Source of the DNA: Agriotes lineatus
Taxonomy: Eukaryota > Arthropoda > Insecta > Coleoptera > Elateridae
Direction of reading: 5' to 3'
Length of the DNA stretch: 64,000 nt
Assembly: GCA_940337035.1 (NCBI GenBank)
Contig: OW679202.1
Location: 45,153,763-45,217,762 of the forward strand
Shown here piece by piece: positions 46,300-57,335 of this stretch. Made by a program: the position numbers and the translations under genes. Below the pieces are notes generated by a model. It was not told the DNA's origin and searched no databases. It saw nothing but the letters and a program-made list of their open reading frames with translations. The number at the start of each line of letters is the position of its first letter. Position 1 is the first letter of the stretch.

Positions 46300-46620
46300 G
46301 TGGACAACCCGGACTTGTATTTTAAGCAATGGTTTTTTTTAATTATACCATATAAATTAAAGGTCTTAGCAAAGATTGACTACAAAATTCTCAATAGGCA
46401 AAATGCAAAAGATTATAATATCGGTCCTGTCCTATTCAGAAGCATCGGGCCTTCCCAGTATTCTGTTAGTTATAATATTCCTCAATATCTTCAAATATCG
46501 CAACGCTACGAGAATATATTTGAGGGCCACCAGCTAGACTCAGTGAAGACGGAGTGCAGTTCTTTAAATTATGTAATTACCAAATATAATGAGCACCAAC
46601 AAGTCTATAAATTACATTAG
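46300..46620 (+). CDS. Unassigned open frame, 106 codons
   Basis: Starts at ATG 46300 and stops at TAG 46618-46620. Composition is fairly balanced (several Gln, Tyr, Ser, Ile), with no transmembrane segment after residue 25 and no motif I recognise. There is no upstream promoter, splice signal or neighbour that supports it. It may be a chance frame or part of an unrecognised repeat. Confidence 0.15.
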   Translation: MDNPDLYFKQWFFLIIPYKLKVLAKIDYKILNRQNAKDYNIGPVLFRSIGPSQYSVSYNIPQYLQISQRYENIFEGHQLDSVKTECSSLNYVITKYNEHQQVYKLH

Positions 46621-46739
46621 ATATACTCAGATTAGTCGAGAACTTATAAACTCAAATAATCGCAACACAATATCTGAAATACAGAAGGTAGCAGTAACGA
46701 AATCAGACAATAATCGACATTGCATTAATTTATTAAGCA

Positions 46740-47420
46740 GGGCTGCATAAAATAGCCAATAAAATGGTCCTTAAAGGCTTTACTTGCGCGAAAATGTGCC
46801 CCCAAATACAAATATCAGAGTAGTAATTAGCACAATTAAACAGGTAGTCCAAGGTCAAACAAGTAAGATGTGAATTACATACTACAGACAGCTTTAATTT
46901 CTCTACATTAATAGACGTACAGCTTGTAGTACGAATATCATTACCCCAGTGTATATTAGGTCGTGAGTTACTTATCTCAGAGTTGGGGCTTCTGCGGTGG
47001 TTGAATTGAATAGCCCCCAAACGGGTTCTTACAACTATGCTTCTACAAAACGACGATGCCGGCGGAGGTCACCATCGGATCACCCAGGCTACGTGACCCA
47101 AAATTAAATTATGCTCCCAGAAGCAGAAGCGAATGCACGCTTTCCGAAAGTACGGGAAATCCCAAGATTCCAGGGTAAGAAAAGCCTGAAATTTAGGCTT
47201 TTCTAGGGATCGACCATTAAATGGGCATTACCAATTCGAAGCCGTGTACGAAAGAAATAGCCGCTATTGAAGTAGCAACAAGATTATTCATTATCTCAAA
47301 AGGCCAAAAGATGGCTGCACGACCAGATAAGACATTAAACATACAACAAAACAAAACGAACGGCTTAAAACACCTGATGATGCTTGCCGGTAATGCAGAT
47401 AACTAATTATCCGCCCAATA
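46740..47420. other. Less AT-rich segment with coding-like frames, unknown
   Basis: Two frames (minus 46733-47020; plus 47221-47406, the latter starting MGITNSKPCTKEIAAIEVAT) and the Pro/Arg-rich reading at 47035-47180 look more protein-like than the surroundings. A LINE ORF1/gag remnant is possible, but no zinc knuckle or other hallmark is present. Confidence 0.25.
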
Positions 47421-47699
47421 TGCGAACGGCCAATAAAGCAAGTTCAAACAAACACCGCTTTGGACTAGATAACGTCGACACGACCAAGAATTACGCACAA
47501 AATAAATCCTAACACTAATTACGTTTTTGCACGTAAGAATTTTTCCATAGAGTCCTGTTTCTAGATATTATTTTTGCTCTTCCATTTATGGTAGCCAATT
47601 CAATTCCATTTTCGGAGTCTGATTTGATTTCTATTGTTTGTTCCTTTATAAGATACCGTATTTATATGTGTGTGATAGTCTATGGTTGAGGATATACCT

Positions 47700-48150
47700 C
47701 AGGCATTTACTTATTCCTCCTCAATCCTCAATCCTTTAAGGGCTTAGTGATACTATGAAGTATATTATTCTATGCTATTTATAAGTTGTGTCCAAGGTTT
47801 TTTGTTTTGGGCTTGCTTTATTGCGTCGGGTATATAAAGTAGACGCTTAGTTTGATCTACCCATCGTACAAGAGATCTGCCTTTCGATGGGCGACCTTCC
47901 ATTCTTCCTTGAACTATGAGGTTCTTCACTTTATCTTGTTTTCGGATAACATTGCCAAAATATGCAAGTTACTGTTGTCTTATTTGCGTGAGAAGCCATT
48001 CTGTTGTAAAATAAGTTCTTATAGTGTGCTGCCCAAGGTACTCTCAACATCCACCTATAGCACCACGTTTCACAGGCATTTATTTTCTTACTAGCTACTT
48101 TTTTGATAGTCCAGGTTTCGGCATAAATAATAAAGGCACGTATAAATGTA
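47700..48150 (-). pseudogene. LINE ORF2 C-terminus (-)
   Basis: Minus reading shows EYLGQHTIRTYFTTEWLLTQ, AYFGNVIRKQDKVKNLIVQG, GRMEGRPSKGRSLVRWVDQT and WTQLINSIE. The pattern Y/WFGHVxR … GxxEGxRxxGRxxxxW is the post-RT region of many insect LINEs. The RT itself is missing, since a plus-strand LINE ORF1 begins at about 48.3 kb. Confidence 0.72.
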
Positions 48151-48289
48151 GGGCATTCCAGGAATTACGGTGCAAGGATGTGCAAGGTGTTTACGTGTGT
48201 GAGCAAATTAAAGTATTCTGCAAGGGTTATCGAAGTAAAATAATTCAAGAAGGCCAGGCAAAGTTACCAGGCTACAGATAGGAAGTAAA

Positions 48290-49852
48290 AAGTGGAGTAA
48301 GAAACTGAAAGAAACGATAATAAAACGGAAAACAGTGAATTACATGAATACTGAACAGATACAAGACAGCACTAGATCAAGGGCTAGTCGTACAGGACAA
48401 CCGACAGATTACATAAAGCGAAAAAGGGCAAACATTTTGGAATTAAAGGCTGGAGGAAGTGAGGGGGCATTCCAGAGAACTGAAAAAGTCACCAGATCGC
48501 CGGAAAGGAAGCAAAAACAGAAATATAATATAATAGTAAAAGGCTTGGAGATAAATTATAATATAAATGTAAAGGAGAATGTGGTAGAATTCTTAGCCAA
48601 GCAAGTAGGAGTACAAGCGGAAGTGAATAAAGCATTCCGCTTTGAAAAAATTTAAGACAAAAATGATAGGTAGTCGCTAAGATCCAGAATTAGAGCCAAA
48701 AAAATTCACATGAAGGTCAACAAGAAGAAGCTTAAAGAAAGAAAAATATTCATCGACAACGATTTAACAGTGAAAAAGATGTACATCTAGAAGAAAATCA
48801 AAGAAGTAGCCAAAGAAGAAACAACTCTAGGAAGAAGTGTTAGGGTAGGCTACCAGAAACTCACGATAGATAATGAGACGTATCTGTTGAACAGGAATGA
48901 TAACCAGCTATATATTAATAAAAGTGGTAAGGGCGTCCAAAAAACTGATCGAAGCAAAGCAGAATGGAGAAACAACAACGACCGCAAGAAAACTGACGGT
49001 AAACCTAGACATGGAAACAATGAAGAAGTAAAAAATTATAAGACATAAAATGAAATACAATAAAGTTGGGAATCTGGAACATACGAAAGCAATTAACACC
49101 TGCAAGAATTATAGAAATGGCGAATGAAGTAGCAAGATACAATGTAGGAATCACAGCTGTCCAAGATGAGATCTAAGATGAAAGGGACAAGGAGAGATCA
49201 GTAAAAAGGACTTCAGAAGAAAAGAAACAAGGAAAAATGATATAACCTTTACAGTATCTACGGAATTGGAAAATAAAATTCTACAGTTTAAGCCAATTAA
49301 CAGAAAAATATATTTACGAATCAAAAGTAAACCCGGAAACATCTTCGTTATAAATGCATATGCACCCACAGACGAAAAAAGCCAGAATGAAAAAGGTGGC
49401 TTTCTATGATGAGCTTGATCCAATCAGGGAAGCAATACCGAAGTTTGATACACTGATTGTCTTAGTCGTCTTTAATCCCCAGATTGGGAAAGAAAACTGC
49501 TTCCAGAAAGTAGCAAGTAAATAGACATTACATATTTTAACGAACGATAATGGTACAGAACTATGTAACTACAGCACAACATTTAATCACACGATAGTTC
49601 ATAAAGTAACATGGGTACCACCAGGGGAAATAAAAAGTAACCACATTGGCCGTGTACCGATAATTAAGAAACGATGATAAGATGCAAAAACGTTTAGAGA
49701 AGTTTGCGCAGACACTGATCACTATATGGTAGCAAAAATCAAACATAAGATAACACAGAAAAACACCGGTAAAAATATGAAAAATGAGTCATAGAAAAGC
49801 TTAAAGTTAACCACATAAAGGAGAAATATAGAAATACTCTAAACACAGAGTC
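48290..49852 (+). pseudogene. LINE 5' half (+): ORF1 plus ORF2 endonuclease, 3' part lost
   Basis: ORF1 (48335-49048) is followed immediately by ORF2. ORF2 endonuclease text reads KVGIWNIRKQLTPARIIEMA (about 49062), NAYAPTDEKSQNEK (about 49350), AFYDELDPIREAIPKFDTLI and FNPQIGKENCF (where GDFN is now VVFN). Next come THHILTNDNGTELCN-like text, KVTWVPPGEIKSNHIGRVPI and CADTDHYMVAKI (SDH has become TDH). This layout (IWNIR, GTW.SPD, QIDHV) is the RTE-like endonuclease. There is no RT; the element stops near 49852, where a minus-strand LINE begins. Most LINE relics lose the 5' end, so the loss of the 3' side is notable. Confidence 0.85.
48335..49048 (+). pseudogene. LINE ORF1 (nucleic-acid-binding protein), three in-frame stops
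   Basis: A 237-codon frame from ATG 48335 to TAA 49046-49048, broken by stops at 48653, 48671 and 48788 but never shifted. Segments: Ser/Arg-rich start, KQKYNIIVKGLEINYNINVK (RRM-like first strand), VEFLAKQVGVQAEVNKAFRF, KLKERKIFIDNDLTVKKMYI, and a basic C-terminal part (SVRVGYQKLTIDNETYLLN, DRKKTDGKPRHGN). ORF1 proteins of this type coat the LINE RNA. The ATG of ORF2 (49050) sits one base after the stop, which would suit reinitiation. Confidence 0.78.
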
Positions 49853-50850
49853 TGCCATAACAATTACTATTTCTTGAAAGCAGATTTTGATATCTTTCTC
49901 CGTTAGGTGATATAGTATTGCCACATCTTCATCAGCTGTGTGAGTGGTAGGCATATATCCTTGGACGATGAGCAGTTTACATGGGGTACTTGCAAATGTA
50001 GTAATAATAATTATTCGTCGATCATTGTCTGGTTTGTATTCTACTATATATTGACTAAAAATGCCACCCATCAAGTCCAGTGATATTTGCTCCGGAGACA
50101 TATACAGAATGATCATTGGTTTTAAAATGCCCAGCACCCTTCCAGTGCGTTTCCGATATGCCACATATTAATACTTTTTCTTAATTAATTAATTCCCTTT
50201 CTAAAATATATAGTTTTCCAGTTTTTATTAGGGCTGACGCAGTCCAATTGCCTATAGTAATATTAGATTTCCTCGAACGGAAACTTTCATACTGTAGTGA
50301 ATCAGTAGCCAATTCTCCATTCCCGGCCTGGTTGTCAACTGTGGCATGCTCAGTCGCCAATTTATCACTAATTGGCCTGGATCCGTGTTGGCGTCGACTG
50401 CTAATCTGGTTGCATATCGTACCATATTTCGTGGTTTTGTTCATAGTCATCAAAGTGTGGTCATGCGCCAATTTCTCTGCCCCAGGACTAGAAGAAACCC
50501 TTCTTGAAACTACAGTGTCAAAAGCTTATTTTGACGTTTTTTTGGCCAAACAGCTTGGAGAACAAACTTTGGTAGTTTAGGCCGCACGAGGTATGTTATT
50601 TCCCCGGTACCCACCATATCTGGTGAGCGTTTCCATATCCGCCACCCGGGGAGGTGGGCAGAATTTTGTTCTACTGCATCGAAAAGCTATCAATTTCGGC
50701 AGGGTTTAGCTGCCGAAAACTCCACTTTTCTATACTAGTACCTTTTACTTTTAGGTAGTAATAACCATAGGAACAAAAACTAAAGACCACTTCCACTGGT
50801 CGAAATTAAAGTAAAGATTGCCATTTTACAGTATTATCATGACGTCCTGG
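49853..50850 (-). pseudogene. LINE 5' half (-): 5'UTR and endonuclease, 3' part lost
   Basis: Read from 50850 down: a GC-richer leader (CCCGGGTGGCGGATATGGAA near 50650), then an ORF with ITIGNWTASALIKTGKLYIL (50471-50181; a degraded GTWNVRTL motif). This continues as ICGISETHWKGAGHFKTND (about 50160; the ISE.RW motif), KLLIVQGYMPTTHTADEDVA (about 49960) and CFQEIVIVMADS at 49855, just where GDFNAK should come. So only the first two-thirds of the endonuclease survives. The long minus frame at 49739-50164 runs past the junction into antisense of the other LINE. Confidence 0.82.
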
Positions 50851-51408
50851 ACTTTTCCGGACCTCCTCGATTAAACTGTCATTTTATAATTAAAAAAAAA
50901 GTTTTCAAAACAGTAGAATAAAAAACTATGTATGTAACTAGCACGAATGCGAACTTTTAGACTCGCCTCATTTATGTGCCTCGCTCGCTGCGCTCGCTTG
51001 GCCATAAACTACTGCTCGTCCAAAAAAGTTAATGTCGTACTTGTAACGTAAATAGCTATTATGTACGACTGCATTATAAAGTACTGGTTATGCCATAGTT
51101 CCGCGGCAATAAAATACTCGTAGCTCTTTGTAGTACTAGTAAAATAAACCTTATTTTATTTTACTAGTACTATAAAGTACTTTTGCGTTAGTTCTCAATG
51201 TCAAAATAAAGCTTGTCAATGTCAATGTCCATTTTTGTCTGCACAGAATAGACGTCAAATTTATAAACTCTTTTTTCGATTTTAGCAGTCGAAAAAATAG
51301 CTGTCTATACATAATATGACTTTAAAGACTCGTCTCCTTTATTTACCTCGCTCGTAAAACTCGCTCGGTTATAAAAGAGACTCGTCAAATAAAGTCCTAC
51401 ATTACGTA
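50851..51408. repeat. Spacer with CTCGCTCG repeats and a 17-bp hairpin
   Basis: Two related motifs with CTCGCTCG occur at about 50967-51005 and 51321-51390. The second is an imperfect palindrome (GACTTTAAAGACTCGTCTCC … AGAGACTCGTCAAATAAAGTC). Between them TAGTACTAGTAAAATAA (51131-51147) is followed, after 8 nt, by its exact inverse (51156-51172). No gene seen. Confidence 0.6.
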
Positions 51409-51619
51409 CAGTCGTGTTCATTAAAATGCTGTACAGAGTTTGTGATTTGTGAATATAAATTAATTAATCAAAGTTCAAAAAGGTGTTGTATAATATACAA
51501 ATATTTTAAAACTATACATCTAGGACTACCTAGTTAATGATACACTGTGAACATTGGTTGAGTAATAACACAACCAAACTTACAACTATCGTTGTACAAC
51601 ACATTTCTGAACACGACTG
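51409..51619. mobile_element. Small MITE with 12-bp TIRs and TA duplication
   Basis: CAGTCGTGTTCA (51409-51420) and TGAACACGACTG (51608-51619) are perfect inverted repeats, flanked by TA (51407-51408, 51620-51621). The match continues imperfectly inward (AAAATGCTGTACA against AAATGTGTTGTACA). 211 bp, AT-rich, non-coding. Ends of this type are common in Tc1-like elements. Confidence 0.75.
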
Positions 51620-51621
51620 TA

Positions 51622-52769
51622 CTTGTTGTACAACTCTCTGTATTCAAAACGATGAGTGAAATTGTACTTTATTGCACTATTGCAAAGAATAGTTATTTAT
51701 ACAAGTGCAAAAAGTGAGGGATTATTGCACGCAACATGAAAATTGTTCCTCGAGGCCAAAAGGTCTAGTTAGTAACGTTATTTCCCACCAATTTCTAATT
51801 ACACAGGGCGCCGTTCTTTGACACTTTCACAAAATATTCATTGTTTTCATTTGTGTGGTATGGATTCACTTTTAACCAACATTTTTTTAAAGAAAAAGTA
51901 TAGTACTTACTTTTGACGTTTCCATAAGTTGAGCTTCTAATTTTGCTAATATTGCAGTTCCTATTACTTATTCTACTAACTGCGTCGTTCTCAGAAATTA
52001 CCATGTTTCAATATAATTTTAAGTTGTACCTTTTGTCGTAGTATCCTTTACTTTCGAAGATAATATACTGGAACGTATAGTAATTGAACTATATCTGTAC
52101 AATAGGAATTTATGAAGGTATCTTTGTATTTGTAAAATTTCCAAATGTTGGTGTAGTTTCATCAGAAGTGGTCATATTCTCGTCAATTTAATTCACTGAT
52201 ATATAAATAAGCATATTTAGAATATTTGGTTAATGACATTTATTCCGGCTTATTATAGCAGTATCAACAAAAAAAAATATTGTTATAGGCATCTTTTGTC
52301 TATTGTAATAATGTTTTTCTGGTGCGTTAGAAATATTATACTATATTCTGGATCTGATACCCATTAGAACATAAGTTTGTATGAAACTCTTCTCCTTAAA
52401 TCTCAGAATCGCTCACATACTTAGTTGGCATCTCCAGGAGCTTGTATTTAAAGTATATACAATGAAAGAATGAAAATTCACTTTAAGTTAATGAAGAGTT
52501 TACAATACAGGAAGCTTTTAGAATGCCTGGTGCTTTTAAAATTTTACAAAGAAGCATATTATAGAAAATAGGATAGTCTTTTAGATGCTTATCTACTTAT
52601 ACACGTAAATGTAATACTGGAGGAGAAATGTCATATACACATTTCAGTTCTCGGTAGTTTAATTCTTAAAATATTGTATAATTGTGATACTATCCATCAT
52701 AGTGCCATGTAAAACAGTTGTAAGTAAGTCTTTCGACATACCATACCAACATATTTAATGTCGCGTCTT
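51622..52769. other. AT-rich spacer, nothing recognised
   Basis: No motif seen. The minus frame at 51795-52004 is unremarkable. Confidence 0.45.
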
Positions 52770-54490
52770 CTTTTAAGGGTTATCACCATCAGCCTTCACT
52801 GATTCATATCTAGATATACGTCTCCTTGAAGTCACGCCATGTTTTACGGTCCACAGCTAGTCTCGTCCAAGTATCTTCCACTGCTTTATCTATGTCGTTT
52901 CTCTTGGTCCAACGTTCGTCATGTCTTCGCGTAAGGTGTCCTACCCATTGTTATTTTAGGCTTGCAATGCGTTGTGAGTCATATTCTACTTTTGTCATGT
53001 TTCTTAATCTTTCATTAGGTATTCTGTCGCTCAATTTCTCTCCCTCGCCTCTTCTATCTTCCTTTGTACCTTTCTCATTTTTTCCAATTTGGAGTGACAA
53101 TGTTCCAAGGTGAGTACCGGAGAGCACATTAGATGAATGGTCGTGTTTTCAGGTAATTGGGGTATTTCGAATTGAAGACGTCTCTTTTGAGTTTTCCAAA
53201 AGCCGCCCAGATCATTCTACTTCATTAATTAACTTCTGCATTATGTATGTCTTCTTTAAATGTCACTTTTTGTCCAAAATATATTTATATATTCCTTGCT
53301 TAGTTCAGTAATATCATTTTGGTATTGCATAGGGGTGTTGTCATCCCTTTTTGTCATTATTTTAGTTTTTAAGATGTTCATTCTGAGTCTCACCTACTGT
53401 GAATGTGTTGCTTCACGAAGTTCGTTCTTTAGGTTGAACATACTGCTAGCTAGTACAAGAATATGTTCTGCGTACTCAGATGGGAGGGATAGTCGCCGAA
53501 TGCATCTTCTAAAACGTTCGTTAGAAGTTTGGCGGAAAATGTTTTCCTTTGTCTAACGCGTCTCTTGGTATCGATTGAGTGTATTTGCTCAAATGTTTCG
53601 ATTGTGATACTGCCGTTTTAGTATATATTCTTTTAATATTATCCCTGTTTCCATCTTACTACAGGCCTTTTCAAAGTCGATAATTGTCAGATACAGGGGT
53701 TCGTTGTGTTCGCGTGTCTTTTCCATAATTTGCTGTATGATCTATTCTGCAGTACCCTTGCCTCGTTTCAACATTTATATTATTATTTCATAGTCTCCTG
53801 CTGCTTGGATTGCTCTTTTGGCTACGGTACTGGGCGGAGTCTATTATATTATTATTAGTTTCGATGTGTATAGGTTTTGGTTGAACTTTTCTATGCATTT
53901 CTGTCTTTTATTAGTGTACCCTTATAATCTATTATATTTTTTTACTTTTGTGTTTCCTAAACACTTTCAGTCCATTATTTTGCCCGATCACTTGATTGAT
54001 GAATCTTTCATTGTATTCTGTAACATCTTATTTTGTTTTGATTTGTATTTCTCTGTTCAGTTGTTCGAGTTCATTTTTGTTGTGTTTCTCTTTTATTGGT
54101 TTTGCTTTGGTGTTGTTGGAAATTTTATATTGTTTTTAGCCTGTCTTATCTTTGTGGTTAGCTTCAGCGCCGCTTCTTTAATTTTGTTTATGACATTCAC
54201 GGCTACATGGCTGTCGATGGAATCCCAGAGCTATCTCCAAGTTATTCTGGTACTCTTCTTGGTGTTCAAATGGTGCTCTGTAACTAAATTTTAGGTTTTT
54301 GTTTTTGATTGTTATTATCAATTATTGTGTAGTTAAGGTTACTTTAGCTTTCACTTTTCGGTGATCACTTAAGTGTATCTGATTTAACATAGTTACAACA
54401 GTTACAATGTCGTTGCGGTTTGTGATAACCAATTCTATCTCAATCTTGGTTTTCCCGTCAGAACTTCTCCATGTCCATTTGCGGAATGCT
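52770..54490 (-). pseudogene. RTE-like LINE ORF2 relic (-): endonuclease end to C-terminus
   Basis: Minus reading from 54490: FRKWTWRSSDGKTKIEIELV then LSDHRKVKAKV (endonuclease end with SDH), linker NREIQIKTK, YNERFINQVIGQNNGLKVFR, RT YLTIIDFEKA (about 53690) and LSLPSEYAEHILVLAS (about 53470; YADD has become YAEH). The C-terminus reads LSDRIPNERLRNMTKVEYDS, WVGHLTRRHDERWTKRN and WTRLAVDRKTWRDFKE (about 52830). The linker matches the LINE at 2-1902 (YNTKLVETIVDQNRGLNVFR), so they are the same family. Part of the palm between IDFEKA and YAEH is lost. The plus frame at 53818-54294 is its shadow. Confidence 0.85.
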
Positions 54491-54979
54491 TAAACAGGCT
54501 CTAAGCGCATCACATGAAGAACAAATAATATTTATTTAATTATAGTAATAATTATTTTTCAACAGAAGTATTTTACACAGTATTAATCTAAGATAATGGC
54601 AATCCACAGGTGTGCACAAACCCGTTGTTGTCTTATCAGGGGCAGAAGTCAAGACTGAAGATACTCAAGGCCAAATTATACAAAAAAGTACCTGCTTTAC
54701 ACAATCGGTATGTGGACGAAGTGGAACCTGATACTTTCTATGCCATCAACATATGTAGAGACAGTAATGTGGTCTTACTGAAATAACAATGACGAAGATG
54801 AACCACTGTTCCAGGTTCACTTGTACAATAGAATTTACAGATCTGGAATAACTTCATGTAAATAGCAACATTTCTAAAGATAGTGAACAAACAAAATAGC
54901 TATAACGTTTTGATATTAGAAGAATAGGTTTTATACATAGAAAGGTAGTTAAATATAACCTCGTTTAATTTCATTTTTA
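54491..54979. other. Spacer, nothing recognised
   Basis: AT-rich with one less AT-rich patch near 54600-54780. No motif. Confidence 0.4.
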
Positions 54980-55240
54980 GCCTATAAACTAGAGAGTAGT
55001 TGATTTTAAGAAAGCATTTGGCAGAAGGTGGCATTCAAGCTTAATTGACGTCTTTTAAACTGTGCTGTTCTGAATACAACTCTCTTTACAGATACGTTAA
55101 AGCTAACCTTCATTCATAATAAACTGAATCATTCTATCTCAAAAAAGTGTCCCAAAGGCGAGATGTTAGAAACATTAGACAGTGCCTTGGGAGTGGCTGA
55201 TGACAATTTGTCTATGTTTTAAGATAGAAGTACAGTTTCC
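54980..55240 (+). pseudogene. Possible Jockey-like RT scrap (+)
   Basis: VDFKKAFGRRWHSSLID at about 55008-55058 resembles the first palm block (DFxKAFDxVWHxxLI), with the catalytic D replaced by G. About 100 bases on, a weak QRRDV text may stand for the QGS region. No other block is found, so this is tentative. Confidence 0.35.
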
Positions 55241-56138
55241 TATTCTAGTCTAAGAATAATGCTGATTATTAGAGTCTATAGGGCGTAGATATAGGTATTA
55301 CAGGCACTTGACATACCTACCTTACAGTTTCATAAGTTAACACAATTTGGAATTTACTTTGCGATTACTTTGTTTCGTAGGATATCTTTAATTACATGGG
55401 GTAATAGGAGGTTGTCTTCTACCTTGTACAAAAATACTTCAAAAAAATCTTCCCAAAACGAACATCGTCGTTTGAAACCGCAAACACAACAGGGCTCCTT
55501 AATTAAATATGAATGTAACATTTTATGCAATAAAGTTTTTTGTTATTACCTTTACGCAGCTTTTGCTCTTTCAGATTTTGTGTGCCCTTTAGCAAAATAT
55601 GTCGCCATTATAAAACCCAATACTTTAAATAAAGAAACCAGGTTCGTCTACAGCAATACGAAAATGTCTGCAAGTGACAGGCCAATTAATACAAATTATG
55701 ACACTTTTACTTGTATTAGGTACTACCATTAATTATTATCATGATTGTGACGATGCTTGTAGGGTTTTCTATCAAATCAAAAGTACTTATATCAAAAATG
55801 AACTTTTAATGTTGTTCCCTATCCTATATGTTAATAAATTTGCATTCACTTACTGACGTTGCTTAATAATTTGCACATCATACAATGTTTTAGTTGTAAA
55901 CATTGACATTTTGAACTTAATCCTCCTGAAATTTAGAAATACATTTCAAGGTATCTTCTGGATGAAAAGGGCAATTGAATGTTGTTTTTTAAAATATTTT
56001 TATTTGTGTCTTTCGGAATTGCACAATTAAATGTTGTAAAGGTTTAGATTTGAATTTTCATGAGAACACACGTTCAATCTGCAATTTCAAGTGACCTTGT
56101 GATATACCGTTATAACCCGAGTAAATTACAGCATTAAA
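55241..56138. other. Spacer with an unassigned 120-codon frame
   Basis: The plus frame at 55370-55732 starts at a non-ATG codon and has mixed composition (KSSQNEHRRLKPQTQQGS) with no recognised domain. The rest is AT-rich. Confidence 0.3.
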
Positions 56139-57110
56139 TTGCTTAAAAATAGCAGGGAGAAAACCTTGTATTTAAACTTACATGTAAGGGCTATTATGGC
56201 CTTCCTCTCACCACCTGCGGGAACGCATTCCCCAAAACTGCCATCCCCAATGGTACAACACACATTAAAGTTGTCGCCCTACCAAACTCAGATGTACAAC
56301 ACTCACTTTCAACAAATGCCAGGTAATTTTCTTTCGTGTACAAAACAAATGTTTTACACCCAACCTTATCAACAGATCCTACATGATACCTAAACCACTA
56401 CGTTTGCGCCTCATACAGAACATACGAATAACTGGACTAATGTTACACGCAAAAAATAGAGCTCCTCAGGGCCAAATTGAAAAAAAACACCAAATATACG
56501 AAAGATAACAAATACTGGCTTAGCCCACATTCTACTTATAATCCTCATTCAGCAGATGAAGAACATAACGATTGACAATGCGACACAAGTTCTGAGAAAC
56601 CTTTAAAACCTTCAATATTTCTAACATCTTGCTTTTCACCTCAGCTACTGTATCAAGCAACAAAACAGCAATATCAAATTACAGTGTTTAACGATACACT
56701 GCTTAAAGTTAATTATAAAATCACAATATTATAGAATAATAACTAAACCTTTCACTGAAAAATGCAATGAAAACAATTCTTATAAATTAAAAGAAGAAAT
56801 AAGTTGCAAAGTGGTATTAAAAAATATGCACTACTTCATGAACTATAAGGAAATCAAAGCTAAAATTGAGAAACTAGGTCACACAGTCACAAATAATCTA
56901 CAGCATCAAACAAAGTATATTACTAATTTACCTCTTACTATGTGCTTTGTTGAATTTAAATTATCCTCCAACAATACAGATATTTATAATGTGGAGTATA
57001 TACAGCAGTATGAAATAAAATTTGAACCACCCAAATATAAAAAATCTGCAAAGGGTTTTACTGCGAACTTCCCTCGCAAGTGGACGTTGTGACACTAACT
57101 AATTTTAAAA
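56139..57110 (+). pseudogene. Jockey-type LINE ORF1 (gag-like) relic
   Basis: A Pro/Gln-rich N-terminal stretch (56139-56393: PPAGTHSPKLPSPMVQ, YQQILHDT) is followed by broken text. The best block, at 56760-57092, reads YKLKEE, VVLKNMHYFMNYKEIKAKIE, KLGHTVTN, LPLTMCFVEFKLSSNNTDIY and NVEYIQQYEIKFEPPKY. This matches the domain that precedes the zinc knuckles in Jockey-clade gag proteins. The CCHC knuckles that should follow at once are missing; the sequence diverges after KKSAKG. Several frameshifts occur between 56400 and 56800. ORF2 is not attached. Confidence 0.75.
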
Positions 57111-57220
57111 ATCTAATGAAACTAGGGGTAAAAATATCTTCAAGTTTCTAATAATACTGAAACAATAGAAGGAATCACTTGATAAAGCAAATAAAATCAA
57201 TTTTCAAATAAAAAGGTATG

Positions 57221-57335
57221 ACCGGTGGTGGGATTCGAACTTCAGCGCCTACGAGCGAACTCGCCAATTCGATTTCATTATTCAGCATTAGACCACAGGT
57301 AAAGCAGGGGTTCACCGCCTGAGCCACCGGGATTC
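57221..57335 (-). repeat. tRNA-derived SINE head, copy 2 (-)
   Basis: On minus: CCCGGTGGCTCAGGCGGTGA (A box, 57313-57331) and AAGTTCGAATCCCACC (B box GTTCGAATC ending near 57231), then ACCGGT. It is close to the end-of-window copy, which shares GTTCG, AGGCG-TG-AGTTCGAATC and CACCGGT. It probably derives from a tRNA gene, but the length between boxes (about 75 bp) and lack of tRNA folding argue against a functional tRNA. Confidence 0.78.

Noticed and set aside
49739..50164. 141-codon minus-strand frame as one protein
   Set aside because: Its N-terminal part is a LINE endonuclease read slightly out of frame and its last third is antisense of the opposing LINE; it spans a junction.
53818..54294. 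158-codon hydrophobic plus-strand frame
   Set aside because: It is antisense to a minus-strand LINE with recognisable endonuclease and linker motifs; Phe/Leu-rich shadows of AAA/GAA-rich coding are expected.
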